The position numbers and the translations under genes are program-made. DNA of 64,000 nt from Luminiphilus syltensis NOR5-1B (GTDB lineage: Bacteria > Pseudomonadota > Gammaproteobacteria > Pseudomonadales > Halieaceae), in the NCBI RefSeq assembly GCF_000158175.1, contig NZ_DS999411.1, positions 292,989 through 356,988 on the forward strand. The letters are read 5' to 3'. The notes under the pieces were generated by a model. The model worked only from the letters and a program-made list of their open reading frames with translations. It had not been told where the DNA came from and made no database searches. This document shows positions 36,279-46,311 of this stretch, one piece after another. Every line of letters starts with the position of its first letter. The first letter of the stretch is position 1.

Positions 36279-38009
36279 ATGAATGTCAGCGTAAACGGCA
36301 AAACCACCAAGCTCAGCGGACTCGCCGGTCGGCTGGTGGAGGATGGCCTTGTCAGCGAAGAACAGGCGGCTTCCGCCGTCGCAGAAGCCGCCAAAGCAAA
36401 GGTATCGCTGGTCCGCCACCTCGTAGAGTCCATGGACGTGGATAGTGACCGGCTGGCCAATATTGCCTCGCGCGAATTTGGCGCACCCCTTTTCGACCTC
36501 ACTGCAATCGCCAAAGAAAGCCTCCCTCAGGAGTTGGTCGACACCGATTTGCTGTCCAAGCATCATGCGTTACCGCTATTTAAGCGTGGTAATCGGCTCT
36601 TCATCGCGCTGTCCGATCCGACCAACCTGAACGCGCTCGATGAAATAAAGTTCGCTACCGGTTTAAGCACTGAAGCGGTTCTGGTACCGGAGAGCGACCT
36701 AGCCAAAATGCTGGCCGTTGTCGTAGAGCAGGCCGACTCCTTCGCGAATGACATGAATAATCTGGGCGAGGATGGGGAGTTCGACCTCGAAATCTCGGAG
36801 GGCGTCCAAGAAGAGGATAGTGACGACCCGGGCAGTGGCGCAGATGACACCCCGATAGTTCGCTTTGTCAACAAAGTGCTACTGGATGCCATCAAGCAGG
36901 GCGCCTCGGATATTCACTTCGAACCCTACGAGAAGGAATATCGTGTTCGCTTCCGAACCGATGGCATTTTACAGGAAATGGTCAAGCCACCTCGCAATCT
37001 CGCGCCGCGACTCTCCGCACGCTTGAAGGTCATGTCGCAGATGGACATTTCCGAGCGTCGCGTGCCCCAGGATGGCCGCATCCAGATGCGTCTATCCAAA
37101 ACCCGGGCGATCGACTTTCGGGTTAATACCCTACCCACACTGTACGGTGAGAAGATTGTGCTGAGGATTCTGGATCCCGCGGCAGCGCATATGGGTATCG
37201 ATGCGCTGGGCTACGATCCGGTACAACAGGAAATGTACATGGATGCCCTCAGCCGACCGCAGGGCATGATTCTGGTCACCGGACCCACCGGCTCCGGTAA
37301 AACCGTTTCGCTCTACACGGGCCTGGGCATTCTGAACGACCCGGAGCGGAATATATCTACCGCAGAGGACCCGGTTGAAATCAACATGGATGGGATCAAT
37401 CAGGTTCATGTCAACCCAAAAGTCGGTCTGAACTTTGCCGAAGCCCTGCGTTCATTCCTGCGCCAGGATCCCGATGTCATCATGGTGGGTGAGATCCGTG
37501 ACCTGGAGACCGCGGAGATTGCGGTGAAGGCGGCACAAACCGGCCACCTGGTGCTATCCACACTGCACACCAACAGCGCGGCGGAGACCATCACCCGAAT
37601 GCTCAATATGGGCGTACCCGCATTTAATATTGCAGCATCGGTATCACTGATCATCGCGCAGCGGCTCGGCCGGCGATTGTGCAAGAACTGCGCAGAACCC
37701 GAAACAGACGTACCCCACAACACGCTTCTCGAGCTTGGTTTTACCGAAGAGATGCTCGCGAATGCAACTATTCATAAGCCCGTGGGCTGTGACGAATGCA
37801 AAGATGGCCACAAGGGTCGGGTCGGCATTTATGAGGTGGTAAAAATCACCAAACGTATTGCGACCGCGATTATGGAAAATGGCAATTCCCTGGAGATTGC
37901 CAAGGAGGCGCGGGAAGCGGGTTTCGACGATCTTAGAACCTCCGCGCTTAGAAAATGTGCTGCGGGGCTGATCAGTCTGGCCGAAGTGAACCGCGTAACT
38001 ACCGACTAA
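36279..38009 (+). CDS. pilB: Type IVa pilus extension ATPase PilB
   Basis: Hexameric cytoplasmic ATPase that drives pilus polymerization; 576 residues. An N-terminal MshEN-type domain (about 1-150, with LADRLVEDGLV-like LAGRLVEDGLVSEEQA and DLLSKHHALPLFKRGNRLFIALSDP) precedes an acidic linker rich in Asp and Glu near 163-190. The motor domain has ASDIHFEPYE, Walker A GPTGSGKT at 335-342, Walker B DPDVIMVGEIRD near 397-408 and the His box LSTLHTN. The four-cysteine zinc site is at C468, C471, C504 and C507. It heads pilB-pilC-pilD in the usual order, but pilA lies 7.2 kb upstream across the sugar operon instead of next door. Confidence 0.96.
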   Translation: MNVSVNGKTTKLSGLAGRLVEDGLVSEEQAASAVAEAAKAKVSLVRHLVESMDVDSDRLANIASREFGAPLFDLTAIAKESLPQELVDTDLLSKHHALPLFKRGNRLFIALSDPTNLNALDEIKFATGLSTEAVLVPESDLAKMLAVVVEQADSFANDMNNLGEDGEFDLEISEGVQEEDSDDPGSGADDTPIVRFVNKVLLDAIKQGASDIHFEPYEKEYRVRFRTDGILQEMVKPPRNLAPRLSARLKVMSQMDISERRVPQDGRIQMRLSKTRAIDFRVNTLPTLYGEKIVLRILDPAAAHMGIDALGYDPVQQEMYMDALSRPQGMILVTGPTGSGKTVSLYTGLGILNDPERNISTAEDPVEINMDGINQVHVNPKVGLNFAEALRSFLRQDPDVIMVGEIRDLETAEIAVKAAQTGHLVLSTLHTNSAAETITRMLNMGVPAFNIAASVSLIIAQRLGRRLCKNCAEPETDVPHNTLLELGFTEEMLANATIHKPVGCDECKDGHKGRVGIYEVVKITKRIATAIMENGNSLEIAKEAREAGFDDLRTSALRKCAAGLISLAEVNRVTTD

Positions 38010-38032
38010 TTCAATCATGAGCTAAGCAAGCG

Positions 38033-39241
38033 ATGGCAGCCACCAACACCATTTTTGTCTGGAAAGGTACCGACAAGCAGCGTCGGAATATGCAGGGCGA
38101 AATCGTTGCGTCCAGCCTCGCCATAGCCAAAGCCCAGTTGCGCAAGCAGGGGGTAGCGGTAAAGTCGGTTAAAAAGAAACCCAAACCATTATTCGGCAGC
38201 GCCAAGAAAATAAAACCTGTCGATATTGCTATATTCAGTCGCCAGATGGCGACGATGATGAAAGCCGGCGTCCCTCTGGTTCAGAGTTTTGATATTGTCT
38301 CAGAGGGCGTCGAAAACGAGAGCATGCGAGATCTCGTTACCACGATAAAAAACGATGTCGCCGCGGGCGGGGGATTGGCAAACGCCTTTGAAAAACACCC
38401 CAAATATTTCGATGATCTGTTTTGTAGCCTTGTCGCCGCCGGTGAAAACTCCGGCACCCTGGAAACCATGCTCGATCGCGTGGCGACCTATAAGGAAAAA
38501 ACCGAGCAGTTAAAAGCCAAGATCAAAAAAGCCCTGACCTATCCCATTGCCGTGGTTGTGGTCGCCATTATTGTTACCGGTATCCTGCTGGTCAAAGTGG
38601 TACCCACCTTCGCCGAGACCTTTCGGGGCTTCGGCGCCGACCTACCGGGCTTCACCCTTTTCGTGCTGGGCATCTCCGAAGTAGTGCAAAAATGGTGGCT
38701 GGCGATTCTGATTGGCATTATGGCGTCGCTTACCGCTTTCGCTCAGGCCCGACGGCGATCGAAACGTTTCTCCGATTGGATTGATGCACTGTCGCTCAAG
38801 CTTCCTATAATCGGTGGCATTGTCCACGACGCGGTGATTGCCCGTTTTTCGCGCACGCTTTCAACAACCTTCGCAGCAGGTGTTCCTTTAGTCGAAGCGC
38901 TCGATTCAACTGCGGGGGCGGCTGGCAATGCTATTTACTCCAATGGCATTCGTAGAATTCGCGATGATGTCACGTCGGGAACCTCATTGTATGCAGCAAT
39001 CCGGTCGACGGGCCTGTTCCCAACTTTGCTGTTGCAAATGACCTCCATCGGTGAGGAATCGGGCTCCCTTGATGAAATGCTCGGAAAAGTCGCCGATCAG
39101 TACGAGCAACAGGTCGATGATGCGGTAGACAACATGAGCGCGCTGATGGAGCCAATCATTATGTCGGTTCTGGGTGTGTTGATTGGCGGTCTGATGATTG
39201 CCATGTATCTACCCATCTTCATGCTCGGATCCGTGGTTTAA
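38033..39241 (+). CDS. pilC: Type IV pilus inner-membrane platform protein PilC
   Basis: Polytopic platform protein on which PilB acts; 402 residues, typical length. It opens with the FVWKGTDKQRRNMQGE-type soluble start. Two T2SSF repeats follow: the first has IAIFSRQMATMMKAGVPLVQSF, SLVAAGENSGTLETML and KIKKALTYPIAVVVVAI. The second has FSRTLSTTFAAGVPLVEALDS, LLQMTSIGEESGSLDEML and the terminal hydrophobic MSVLGVLIGGLMIAMYLPIF. It follows pilB by 23 bases and precedes pilD by 28. It is paralogous to GspF at the start of the window; the pil neighbours settle its role. Confidence 0.96.
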   Translation: MAATNTIFVWKGTDKQRRNMQGEIVASSLAIAKAQLRKQGVAVKSVKKKPKPLFGSAKKIKPVDIAIFSRQMATMMKAGVPLVQSFDIVSEGVENESMRDLVTTIKNDVAAGGGLANAFEKHPKYFDDLFCSLVAAGENSGTLETMLDRVATYKEKTEQLKAKIKKALTYPIAVVVVAIIVTGILLVKVVPTFAETFRGFGADLPGFTLFVLGISEVVQKWWLAILIGIMASLTAFAQARRRSKRFSDWIDALSLKLPIIGGIVHDAVIARFSRTLSTTFAAGVPLVEALDSTAGAAGNAIYSNGIRRIRDDVTSGTSLYAAIRSTGLFPTLLLQMTSIGEESGSLDEMLGKVADQYEQQVDDAVDNMSALMEPIIMSVLGVLIGGLMIAMYLPIFMLGSVV

Positions 39242-39269
39242 CGATCCACCGCCACAGCAAGGCGCAGCG

Positions 39270-40130
39270 ATGTCACCCCTGGTCGAACACACCGGCTTTC
39301 TCCTGCTTGGGCTTGCGCTCTTCGGCGCTACCATCGGCAGCTTTCTCAATGTCGTCATTTATCGCCTGCCCCGAATGATGGAACAGGGCTGGCGTCGCGA
39401 CTGTTGCGAGCTACTCGAGCAGGAAGCACCAGAAGAAAAACCCCTTTCGCTGGCCGTCCCCAACTCCCAATGCCCCCATTGTCAGGCACCGATTAAACCC
39501 TGGCAGAACATCCCTTTAATCAGCTATCTGGCACTCAGGGGTAAATGCGCCAACTGCGATGGGCCAATCTCCATCCGCTACCCGCTGGTAGAACTGGCCA
39601 GCGCCCTGCTTTGCGTCGCGGCTGGAATCACCTTTGGTTATAGCCTCGAGCTGCTCGGCGCGCTGCTGCTTATCTGGGCATCGATCGCGCTCACGGGTAT
39701 CGATATCGACACCCGGCTGCTGCCAGACAGCATTACCCTGCCGGTGTTGTGGCTTGGCCTGGTATTCAATCTGTTCGGTGTTTTTACCTCGCTGGAGGCT
39801 GCCGTTATGGGTGCCATGGCCGGCTACCTCATACTCTGGTCGGTCTATTGGCTGTTCAAGCTGGTCACGGGCAAGGAGGGTATGGGCTATGGCGACTTCA
39901 AGCTGCTCGCCGCCTTCGGCGCCTGGTTTGGCTGGCAGTCGCTACCGCTGATTATTGTGCTCTCGTCGTTCGTCGGCGCTGTCATTGGTATTTTGCTCGT
40001 CATGCTGAAGCGCAGCGGCCGGGATATCCCCATGCCCTTCGGTCCCTATCTGGCGGGCGCCGGCCTGCTGTTCCTGTTTTATGGTGAGCAACTAACAGCC
40101 CGCTATCTCGAATTCAGCGGTCTGCAATGA
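39270..40130 (+). CDS. pilD: Prepilin peptidase and N-methyltransferase PilD
   Basis: Bifunctional inner-membrane aspartyl protease that cleaves and N-methylates prepilins and, in bacteria with both systems, type II pseudopilins. The 286-residue protein has a first helix with GATIGSFLNVVIYRLP. The four-cysteine zinc domain is CPHC at 68-71 and CANC at 93-96. Catalytic aspartates lie in TGIDIDTRLLPD (Asp147) and MGYGDFKLLA (Asp209), with eight or so membrane helices overall. An in-frame opening back to 39198 overlaps pilC; the ATG at 39270 gives the standard PilD N-terminus. It should process PilA here and the gsp pseudopilins as well. It overlaps coaE by four bases. Confidence 0.95.
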   Translation: MSPLVEHTGFLLLGLALFGATIGSFLNVVIYRLPRMMEQGWRRDCCELLEQEAPEEKPLSLAVPNSQCPHCQAPIKPWQNIPLISYLALRGKCANCDGPISIRYPLVELASALLCVAAGITFGYSLELLGALLLIWASIALTGIDIDTRLLPDSITLPVLWLGLVFNLFGVFTSLEAAVMGAMAGYLILWSVYWLFKLVTGKEGMGYGDFKLLAAFGAWFGWQSLPLIIVLSSFVGAVIGILLVMLKRSGRDIPMPFGPYLAGAGLLFLFYGEQLTARYLEFSGLQ

Positions 40131-40735
40131 CCTACTGCGTGGGGGTTACGGGCGGTATCGGTAGCGGCAAGTCGGCGGTCACCGATCGTTTGGCGGCACT
40201 CGGCATTACCGTGGTCGATGCCGATGTGGCTGCTCGAGAGATTGTTGCGCCGGGGCAGCCTGCCCTCGATGAGATTCGCGAGCATTTTGGTCCGGGTGTT
40301 ATACAGGCCGACGGCAACCTCGACCGGGCGCAGCTGCGCAAAATTGTCTTTGAAAACCCCAAACAGCGTAAGCAGTTGGAGGCGATCACCCACCCGAGAA
40401 TTCGCGATCAATTGGCAAGCCAGCTGAATAGCGCAACCTCACCCTACGTCATCCTCGCCTCGCCCCTTCTGCTGGAATCCGGGCAGAACAGCTTTGCCGA
40501 TCACGTCGTGGTCGTGGATGTACCCGAGTCCGTCCAGCTTGAGCGCACCATGGCGCGGGACAATAACGATGCCGCACTGGTCGAGAAAATAATGGCCGCC
40601 CAGCTTCCGCGTCCCGAACGCCTGGCCAACGCTGATACCGTGATTGACAACAGTGGCACACTCGAAGCACTGGACGAGCAGGTTGTGCAGCTACACCAAA
40701 CACTGCTCAGGCTTGCGCAGCAATCGCCTCAATAA
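40127..40735 (+). CDS. coaE: Dephospho-CoA kinase
   Basis: Last enzyme of coenzyme A synthesis, phosphorylating the ribose 3'-hydroxyl of dephospho-CoA. The 202-residue protein opens with the P-loop GGIGSGKS at 9-16. It continues with VVDADVAAREIVAPG, the HPRIRDQL segment and VVVDVPESVQLERTMARD, all usual for CoaE. The ATG overlaps the pilD stop by four bases; pilD-coaE coupling is common in gammaproteobacteria. Its 3' end overlaps the convergent mutT gene by 29 bases, where yacG often follows in other genomes. I see no yacG here. Confidence 0.95.
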   Translation: MTYCVGVTGGIGSGKSAVTDRLAALGITVVDADVAAREIVAPGQPALDEIREHFGPGVIQADGNLDRAQLRKIVFENPKQRKQLEAITHPRIRDQLASQLNSATSPYVILASPLLLESGQNSFADHVVVVDVPESVQLERTMARDNNDAALVEKIMAAQLPRPERLANADTVIDNSGTLEALDEQVVQLHQTLLRLAQQSPQ

Positions 40736-41102
40736 TGGGTTGGTTCGCAGCAGGGAATTCAAAGTTTTCAAGCTCGTCTGGCGGCACCCAGGCCAGGGGC
40801 TGACCCTCCAACCCTCGGGGCTCCACCTCCCACGCCGTGATCCAGTGCACATCCAACAGCACCGCCTTGTCACTATAGTCGTGGGTAATCTCACAAAGCG
40901 GAGCAGTTTCGAGCACCCGGGTACCCAGCTCTTCAAGAAACTCCCGGGCCAGGGCACTCTGGATGGTCTCGCCGGATTCCACCTTGCCGCCCGGAAACTC
41001 CCATAACCCGCCCTGGTGGGCGTCAGCGGCGCGACGGGTAATCAAAATTCGGGATTGATCATCCCGAAGCACACCCACCGCCACATGAATCCGGTCAGTC
41101 AT
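40707..41102 (-). CDS. mutT: 8-oxo-dGTP diphosphatase (MutT, Nudix)
   Basis: Sanitizes the nucleotide pool by hydrolysing 8-oxo-dGTP. From the chosen ATG at 41102 the protein is 131 residues, close to E. coli MutT. It begins DRIHVAVGVLRDDQSRILI and continues HQGGLWEFPGGK. The Nudix box at 39-60 has the full G-x5-E-x7-REFLEELG pattern. A longer frame to 41168 only adds an unlikely N-terminus. The terminal 29 bases are shared with coaE on the other strand. It is the last gene in the argJ direction, 119 bases after the argJ stop, and is often found next to argJ and secA in gammaproteobacteria. Confidence 0.93.
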   Translation of the reverse strand: MTDRIHVAVGVLRDDQSRILITRRAADAHQGGLWEFPGGKVESGETIQSALAREFLEELGTRVLETAPLCEITHDYSDKAVLLDVHWITAWEVEPRGLEGQPLAWVPPDELENFEFPAANQPIIEAIAAQA

Positions 41103-41221
41103 TACCGTCGCACCAATGGTTCGAAAAATCAGCCTGCCCGGGCACACATGCCGAGGTACAGCCGGCACACGAGTGGGGAGAATCGGCTAACCCAGAGCAG
41201 AAACAACGCATGGGTTGAGGA

Positions 41222-42442
41222 TTACGTACGATATTCGGCGTTAATACGCACGTAATCGTAGGACAAATCTGACGTCCAGATGGTGCCGCTGGCCTCACCC
41301 CGATTCAGGGTCACACGAATGTTTAGGTCCTCATCGGCCATAGCGGCCGCTCCCGCTTCTTCGGTATAACTCGCCGCCCGGGCGCCGTGTTCGGCAATCA
41401 ATACGTCGTTGATATGGATCGCCACATCCTCGACCACCAGGTCCGGCAATCCCGCTCGGCCAATGGCGGCGAGCAGCCTGCCCCAGTTCGGGTCGCTGGC
41501 GAACAACGCAGTCTTGACCAGTGGCGAGTGGGCGATCGTGTAGCCGATCTGATCACACTCTTCCTGGCTCCTGCCGCCAATCACTTCAACCGCGACAAAC
41601 TTGGACACGCCCTCGCCGTCGCGCACCAGTCCCTGCGCCAGCTCAAGACACAACTCGGTCAGCGCGTCTACAAATAGAGCCGCCGCACTGAAATCATCCT
41701 CACCAATGGCAACGTCGCCCTTGCCGGTAGCACACAGGACCGCGGCATCGTTAGTAGAGGTATCCCCGTCGACGCTAATGCGGTTAAAGCTCGCCAATAC
41801 CGCCTGGCTCAGTGCCTCATCGAGCACCGGCTTTGCCACTGCAGCGTCGGTGCCAATAAAGGCGAGCATCGTCGCCATATTGGGGCACAACATACCCGCG
41901 CCCTTGGCCATACCGGTGATGGTTACGGTATCGCCATCAATGGTGACCTCGCGGGACGTCAGCTTGGGCCGGGTATCGGTGGTCAGGATGGCCCAGGACG
42001 CCCGCTCCCAACCAGTGGACGACAGATCCGCGAAGGCATCGGGCAGCGCTTGCTCAATACGCTCCACGGGTAGCGGCTCGCCAATCACACCGGTTGAAAA
42101 CGGCAGTACTGCGTTGGCGCGGGCGCCACCGAACTGCGCGACTGCCTCGCAAGTACGAAACGCCGCCTTCATCCCCGGCTCACCGGTACCTGCATTGGCA
42201 TTACCCGTATTGATCACCAGATGGGTCGGGCGGTGATAGCCCACGCCGAGGTGTGCTTTGGCAACCCGCACGGGTGCTGCGCAAAACGCGTTCTGGGTAA
42301 ATACCGCGGACACCGCGGTGCCGTGGGCCAGCTCGACAACCGTCAGGTCGTCGTGATCGGGTTTCTTGATGCCCGCCTGAGCCACACCCAGTCGGATTCC
42401 GGCAATGGGTAGCGCCAAACTCAAGCCAGGGCTCCGTGACAC
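41222..42442 (-). CDS. argJ: Glutamate N-acetyltransferase/amino-acid acetyltransferase ArgJ
   Basis: Recycles the acetyl group from N-acetylornithine to glutamate in arginine synthesis. The 406-residue precursor cuts itself into two chains at Ala190-Thr191 within [11 protein letters not shown]; Thr191 is the nucleophile, and TGxxNAN-like [11 protein letters not shown] upstream is present. Whether it also uses acetyl-CoA cannot be read from sequence. The GTG at 42442 lies inside secA (22-base overlap). A TTG at 42424 would overlap the secA stop by only four bases and has a GGAG nine bases upstream, so the true start may be that TTG (400 residues). Confidence 0.94.
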   Translation of the reverse strand: MSRSPGLSLALPIAGIRLGVAQAGIKKPDHDDLTVVELAHGTAVSAVFTQNAFCAAPVRVAKAHLGVGYHRPTHLVINTGNANAGTGEPGMKAAFRTCEAVAQFGGARANAVLPFSTGVIGEPLPVERIEQALPDAFADLSSTGWERASWAILTTDTRPKLTSREVTIDGDTVTITGMAKGAGMLCPNMATMLAFIGTDAAVAKPVLDEALSQAVLASFNRISVDGDTSTNDAAVLCATGKGDVAIGEDDFSAAALFVDALTELCLELAQGLVRDGEGVSKFVAVEVIGGRSQEECDQIGYTIAHSPLVKTALFASDPNWGRLLAAIGRAGLPDLVVEDVAIHINDVLIAEHGARAASYTEEAGAAAMADEDLNIRVTLNRGEASGTIWTSDLSYDYVRINAEYRT

Positions 42443-45147
42443 TGCTTGTACTTCTTACCGCTACCGCAGGGGCAGGGATCATTGCGCCCCACCTTGGGCT
42501 GGTCGCGAACGACCTGCTGCGGCTTGGCGGGTGGCGCCGCAGGCGTTCCCGCCTGATCGGGACCTCCTGCCTCGGTGGCAGCCACATTGGCCTCGGCATG
42601 CTCGAACGCCAGCTGCTTGCGCGCTGCTTCTTCCCGCCGCTGCCGCTCGAGTTGCTCCGCCTCATTCTTGTTCTGAATCTGCACATGACTCAGAAAGCGA
42701 ATCACCTCGTACTTCAACCGGATCAACAAGGACTCAAACAGCGCAAACGACTCCCGCTTGTACTCCTGCTTGGGGTTCTTGTTGGCATAGGCGCGCAGAT
42801 GAATCCCCTGGCGCAGCTGATCCATGGTCTGCAGATGCTCCTTCCACAGGGTATCGAGCACCTGAAGCATGATCTGCTTCTCCAGATGGCGCATACCCGG
42901 ACCGGCCTCCCCGGCCTTGGCGTCGTAAGCACCCTGCACCTCGGCGACTATGCGCTCACGGAGGCTCTCCTCGTGCAGCGAAGTATCCGCCTCAAGCCAC
43001 TCAGCAACCGGCAGCGCCGTCACGAATTCCGCCTCCAGATGCCGCTCCAAACCGGGAACATCCCACTGCTCCTCAACACTCATCGGCGGCACAAAGGTAT
43101 CGATGGCCTCGTTGACCACATCCCGCCGTATCGTGGTAATCGTCTCGCTGACATCAGTCTCGCTCAGCAGTTGGTTGCGCTGCCTGTAGATGATCTGACG
43201 CTGGTCGTTGGCGACATCATCGTATTCCAGCAACTGCTTGCGGATATCGAAGTTGCGCCCTTCCACCTTGCGCTGGGCTTTCTCGATGGCATTGGTCACC
43301 ATCTTGTGCTCGATCGCCTCGCCCTTTTCCATACCGAGGGCCTGCATAAAGCCCTTGACCCGATCGGAAGCAAAAATCCGCATCAAACTGTCTTCCAGCG
43401 AAAGATAGAAACGGGTCACACCCGGGTCACCCTGTCGTCCGGCACGACCCCGCAGCTGGTTATCGATGCGCCGGGATTCATGGCGTTCGGTGCCGAGGAT
43501 GTGCAGACCGCCCGCTTCCATCACCGCATCGTGCCGGCGCTGCCATTCCTCGCGAATCGCGGCTTTCTTCTCCTCGCCGATATCCCCTGCGGCTTTCAGT
43601 TCCGCATCGAGGCTGCCGCCGAGCACGATATCGGTACCGCGACCGGCCATGTTGGTGGCAATCGTCACCACGCCCGGGCGCCCGGCCTGGGCAATAATTT
43701 CCGCCTCCTGCGCGTGGTATTTGGCATTCAGTACCTTGTGCTCGACCTTCTCCGCGCGAAATTTTGCCGAGAGTTCTTCCGAGGTCTCGACCGACGCGGT
43801 ACCGACCAGCACCGGCGCGTTGCTCTCGATACAGGATTTAACATCCTCAACAATGGCATCGAATTTCTCTTCCTGGCTCAAATAAACCAGGTCGTTGAGG
43901 TCGTTTCGCACCATGGGTTTATTGGTGGGCACCACCAACACGTCGAGCCCATAAATCTGTTTAAATTCAAACGCTTCGGTGTCGGCAGTACCGGTCATAC
44001 CCGAGAGCTTGCCGTACAGGCGGAAGTAATTCTGGAACGTGGTCGATGCCATGGTCTGGCTCTCGTTGTGAATCGACACGCCCTCCTTCGCTTCGATCGC
44101 CTGATGCAAACCCTCGGACAGGCGACGACCGGGCATGGTTCGACCGGTATGCTCGTCGATCAGCACCACCTGCCCCTCCTGAACGATGTACTCCACGTCC
44201 CGTTGAAACAGGACATGGGCCCGAAGCCCAGTGTGCACGTGATGCAGTAACTTCAGGTTGGTGGCGGCGTACAGGCTGTCACCTTCTTCCAGCAGTCCCG
44301 CTTCGACCAGCATCGCCTCGGTTTTCTCGTGTCCGTCCTCGGTGAGCTCGATCTGGCGGTGCTTCTCGTCGACCGTGTAGTCGCCCTCGACCTCGTCGCT
44401 GGCTTCAGTCAACTTGGGGATCAATCGATTGACCGCCTTGTAGAGCTCCGAGCTATCCTCAGCCGCGCCGGAAATAATGAGCGGCGTCCGCGCTTCATCA
44501 ATCAGGATCGAATCCACCTCATCAACAATGGCAAACGAGAGGTCGCGCTGTGCTTTGTCCGCGAGGGCAAAGGCCATGTTGTCCCGGAGGTAATCGAAAC
44601 CGAATTCATTGTTGGTGCCGTAGACAATGTCGCACTGATAGGCGGCGCGCTTTTCCTCGGGGCTTTGCCCGGCGCGTATAACGCCGACACTCATGCCGAG
44701 AAATTCATACAGCGGTTGCATCCAGGCGGCGTCGCGGCTGGCCAGGTAATCGTTGACCGTCACCAGATGTACGTTATTCCCCGAAAGTGCATTCAGGAAC
44801 GCGGGCAGCGTCGCCACCAGGGTTTTACCCTCACCGGTGCGCATTTCCGCGATGTTGCCTTCATGAAGAGCAATACCACCGATCAACTGCACGTCGAAAT
44901 GACGCAGGCCGAGGGCACGCACGCCGGCCTCGCGGGCCAGGGCAAACGCCTCGGGCAAGACCTGATCCAGGGTGGCACCGTCGGCGACCCGCGCCTTGAG
45001 TTCGTCGGCTTTCGCCTTGATCGCCGTATCATCCAGCGCCTGGATGTCTTCCTCCAGCGCGTTGATCTGCTTGACGACCTTGGAGATGCGCTTGAGCTCG
45101 CGATCATTGCGCGTGCCAAATATTTTCTTTAGCGATTTAACAATCAT
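42421..45147 (-). CDS. secA: Preprotein translocase ATPase SecA
   Basis: Motor ATPase of the SecYEG protein-export pathway; 908 residues, full length. Visible are the N-terminal [20 protein letters not shown], Walker A MRTGEGKT at 102-109, [30 protein letters not shown] (Walker B), the preprotein cross-linking region and [24 protein letters not shown] is the arginine finger and helicase motif VI. The C-terminus ends in the zinc-binding SecB-docking motif [16 protein letters not shown]. It lies 78 bases after an M23 peptidase gene in the extended dcw cluster and overlaps argJ. Confidence 0.98.
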   Translation of the reverse strand: MIVKSLKKIFGTRNDRELKRISKVVKQINALEEDIQALDDTAIKAKADELKARVADGATLDQVLPEAFALAREAGVRALGLRHFDVQLIGGIALHEGNIAEMRTGEGKTLVATLPAFLNALSGNNVHLVTVNDYLASRDAAWMQPLYEFLGMSVGVIRAGQSPEEKRAAYQCDIVYGTNNEFGFDYLRDNMAFALADKAQRDLSFAIVDEVDSILIDEARTPLIISGAAEDSSELYKAVNRLIPKLTEASDEVEGDYTVDEKHRQIELTEDGHEKTEAMLVEAGLLEEGDSLYAATNLKLLHHVHTGLRAHVLFQRDVEYIVQEGQVVLIDEHTGRTMPGRRLSEGLHQAIEAKEGVSIHNESQTMASTTFQNYFRLYGKLSGMTGTADTEAFEFKQIYGLDVLVVPTNKPMVRNDLNDLVYLSQEEKFDAIVEDVKSCIESNAPVLVGTASVETSEELSAKFRAEKVEHKVLNAKYHAQEAEIIAQAGRPGVVTIATNMAGRGTDIVLGGSLDAELKAAGDIGEEKKAAIREEWQRRHDAVMEAGGLHILGTERHESRRIDNQLRGRAGRQGDPGVTRFYLSLEDSLMRIFASDRVKGFMQALGMEKGEAIEHKMVTNAIEKAQRKVEGRNFDIRKQLLEYDDVANDQRQIIYRQRNQLLSETDVSETITTIRRDVVNEAIDTFVPPMSVEEQWDVPGLERHLEAEFVTALPVAEWLEADTSLHEESLRERIVAEVQGAYDAKAGEAGPGMRHLEKQIMLQVLDTLWKEHLQTMDQLRQGIHLRAYANKNPKQEYKRESFALFESLLIRLKYEVIRFLSHVQIQNKNEAEQLERQRREEAARKQLAFEHAEANVAATEAGGPDQAGTPAAPPAKPQQVVRDQPKVGRNDPCPCGSGKKYKQCHGALA

Positions 45148-45225
45148 GGTATGGACTTCGATAGATAAAGTGATGCGGACGCCAGCGCCCGGTGAGGTGC
45201 CCGGGAGGGCAGGACTCGAAGAAAA

Positions 45226-46149
45226 TCAGCGCCGGTTGCGGCGGATATAAGAGGCCGGATCGACCGGTCGTCCGTGCTTGTAGACTTCAAAATGCAGATG
45301 CGGTCCGGTGGAGCGGCCACTGCTGCCCATCAGCGCAATCGGCTCGCCCTGACGAACCAGATCGCCCACGGCAACCAGGTTTTCCTGATTGTGGGCGTAG
45401 CGAGTGATCAGGCCATCGCCATGGGAGATATCCACCATGGTGCCGTAACCCGCACGCTCGCCACTCCAGCTCACTACACCACTGGCAACGGCGATGACGT
45501 CGCTGCCCTCGCGACCGGCAAAATCAATACCATCGTGCCAGGCTTTGCGGCCGGTAAAGGGGTCGGTGCGACTGCCGTAGGGCGAAGACAACCAGCCCGC
45601 CGCTATCGGACGACCGGCGGGAATACTCTCTTTGCGAATTTCTGAGTCCAGCAGTAAACCGATGAGGATATCCAACTGGGATTCCCGGTCATCGAGGGTG
45701 GCGCTCAGGCGGGCAAAATCGTTTTCGACCTCTTTGGGGTCAATCCCGGCAGACAGCGACGCCGCGGGTCCGCCGACGGCGGGCACCAAATCAAAATCAA
45801 ACTCGCCGTTATCGAGCCCGGCCAACTCGGTCAGGTGAACGCCCAGCGCGTCGAGTCGAGTCAGGCGCGCCTGTAACTCGGCCAACTTCCGTGTCATGGC
45901 GGTCAGGCGGTTCTCTGCGTCGGCGCCGAGCTGCGCCAGCGCATTGGCGCGGGCACTCGCCGCGGCCTCAGCCGCACTGATGCGTTCGTGGAGCGCGTCC
46001 TCAGCACCATTCGCCTGGCCCAGCTGGTAGCCCAATGCGGTCAGCCCCAGGGGCAGGCCGAGCACACAGGCCGAAACCACCGCCCACGACCAGCGGCCAA
46101 GCTCGATGGCTCGGGATCCGGCTTTACGCTGAACGAGAATGAGTTTCAA
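45226..46149 (-). CDS. Membrane-anchored M23 (LytM) peptidase
   Basis: A 307-residue envelope protein with one N-terminal transmembrane helix (about 20-45) and a periplasmic coiled-coil region (about 50-105, rich in Ala, Glu, Arg). The C-terminal LytM domain spans about 180-300. The zinc and catalytic residues are intact: His205 and Asp209 in HDGIDFAG, His253 in RYAHNQ and His286 in HLHFE. An active DD-endopeptidase is therefore possible, unlike EnvC/NlpD-type degenerate activators. Position between lpxC and secA is common in gammaproteobacteria and suggests a role in wall remodelling during division. A terminator separates it from lpxC, so it probably has its own promoter. Confidence 0.9.
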   Translation of the reverse strand: MKLILVQRKAGSRAIELGRWSWAVVSACVLGLPLGLTALGYQLGQANGAEDALHERISAAEAAASARANALAQLGADAENRLTAMTRKLAELQARLTRLDALGVHLTELAGLDNGEFDFDLVPAVGGPAASLSAGIDPKEVENDFARLSATLDDRESQLDILIGLLLDSEIRKESIPAGRPIAAGWLSSPYGSRTDPFTGRKAWHDGIDFAGREGSDVIAVASGVVSWSGERAGYGTMVDISHGDGLITRYAHNQENLVAVGDLVRQGEPIALMGSSGRSTGPHLHFEVYKHGRPVDPASYIRRNRR

Positions 46150-46251
46150 TTAATAGCTCAAAAATCAGGGCCGCCAATGATGCCACGACTACGCCCCGGA
46201 GCAAAGTCGCCAAATGCGACCGTCGCGCCGCCGGGATCGTCCAAGAAAGTC

Positions 46252-46275
46252 AAAAACGGGCTGAAGAATTCAGCC
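46252..46275 (-). terminator. Rho-independent terminator after lpxC
   Basis: On the minus strand GGCTGAA, a TTC loop and TTCAGCC form a perfect 7-base-pair stem, followed after CG by five T residues. It sits 37-60 bases beyond the lpxC stop and ends the dcw transcript before the M23 peptidase gene. Confidence 0.85.
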
Positions 46276-46311
46276 GTGAGTCACGTGTCTGGGGTCGGCG
46301 CTGAGCGGGGG

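Noticed and set aside
41189..41216. AACCCA/TGGGTT inverted repeat after argJ
   Set aside because: Sixteen-base loop, six-base arms and no U-tract; likely chance.
42436..44250. 604-codon plus-strand frame opposite secA
   Set aside because: Pure antisense shadow of secA created by high-GC codon use; no motif, no ribosome site, and secA is unmistakable.
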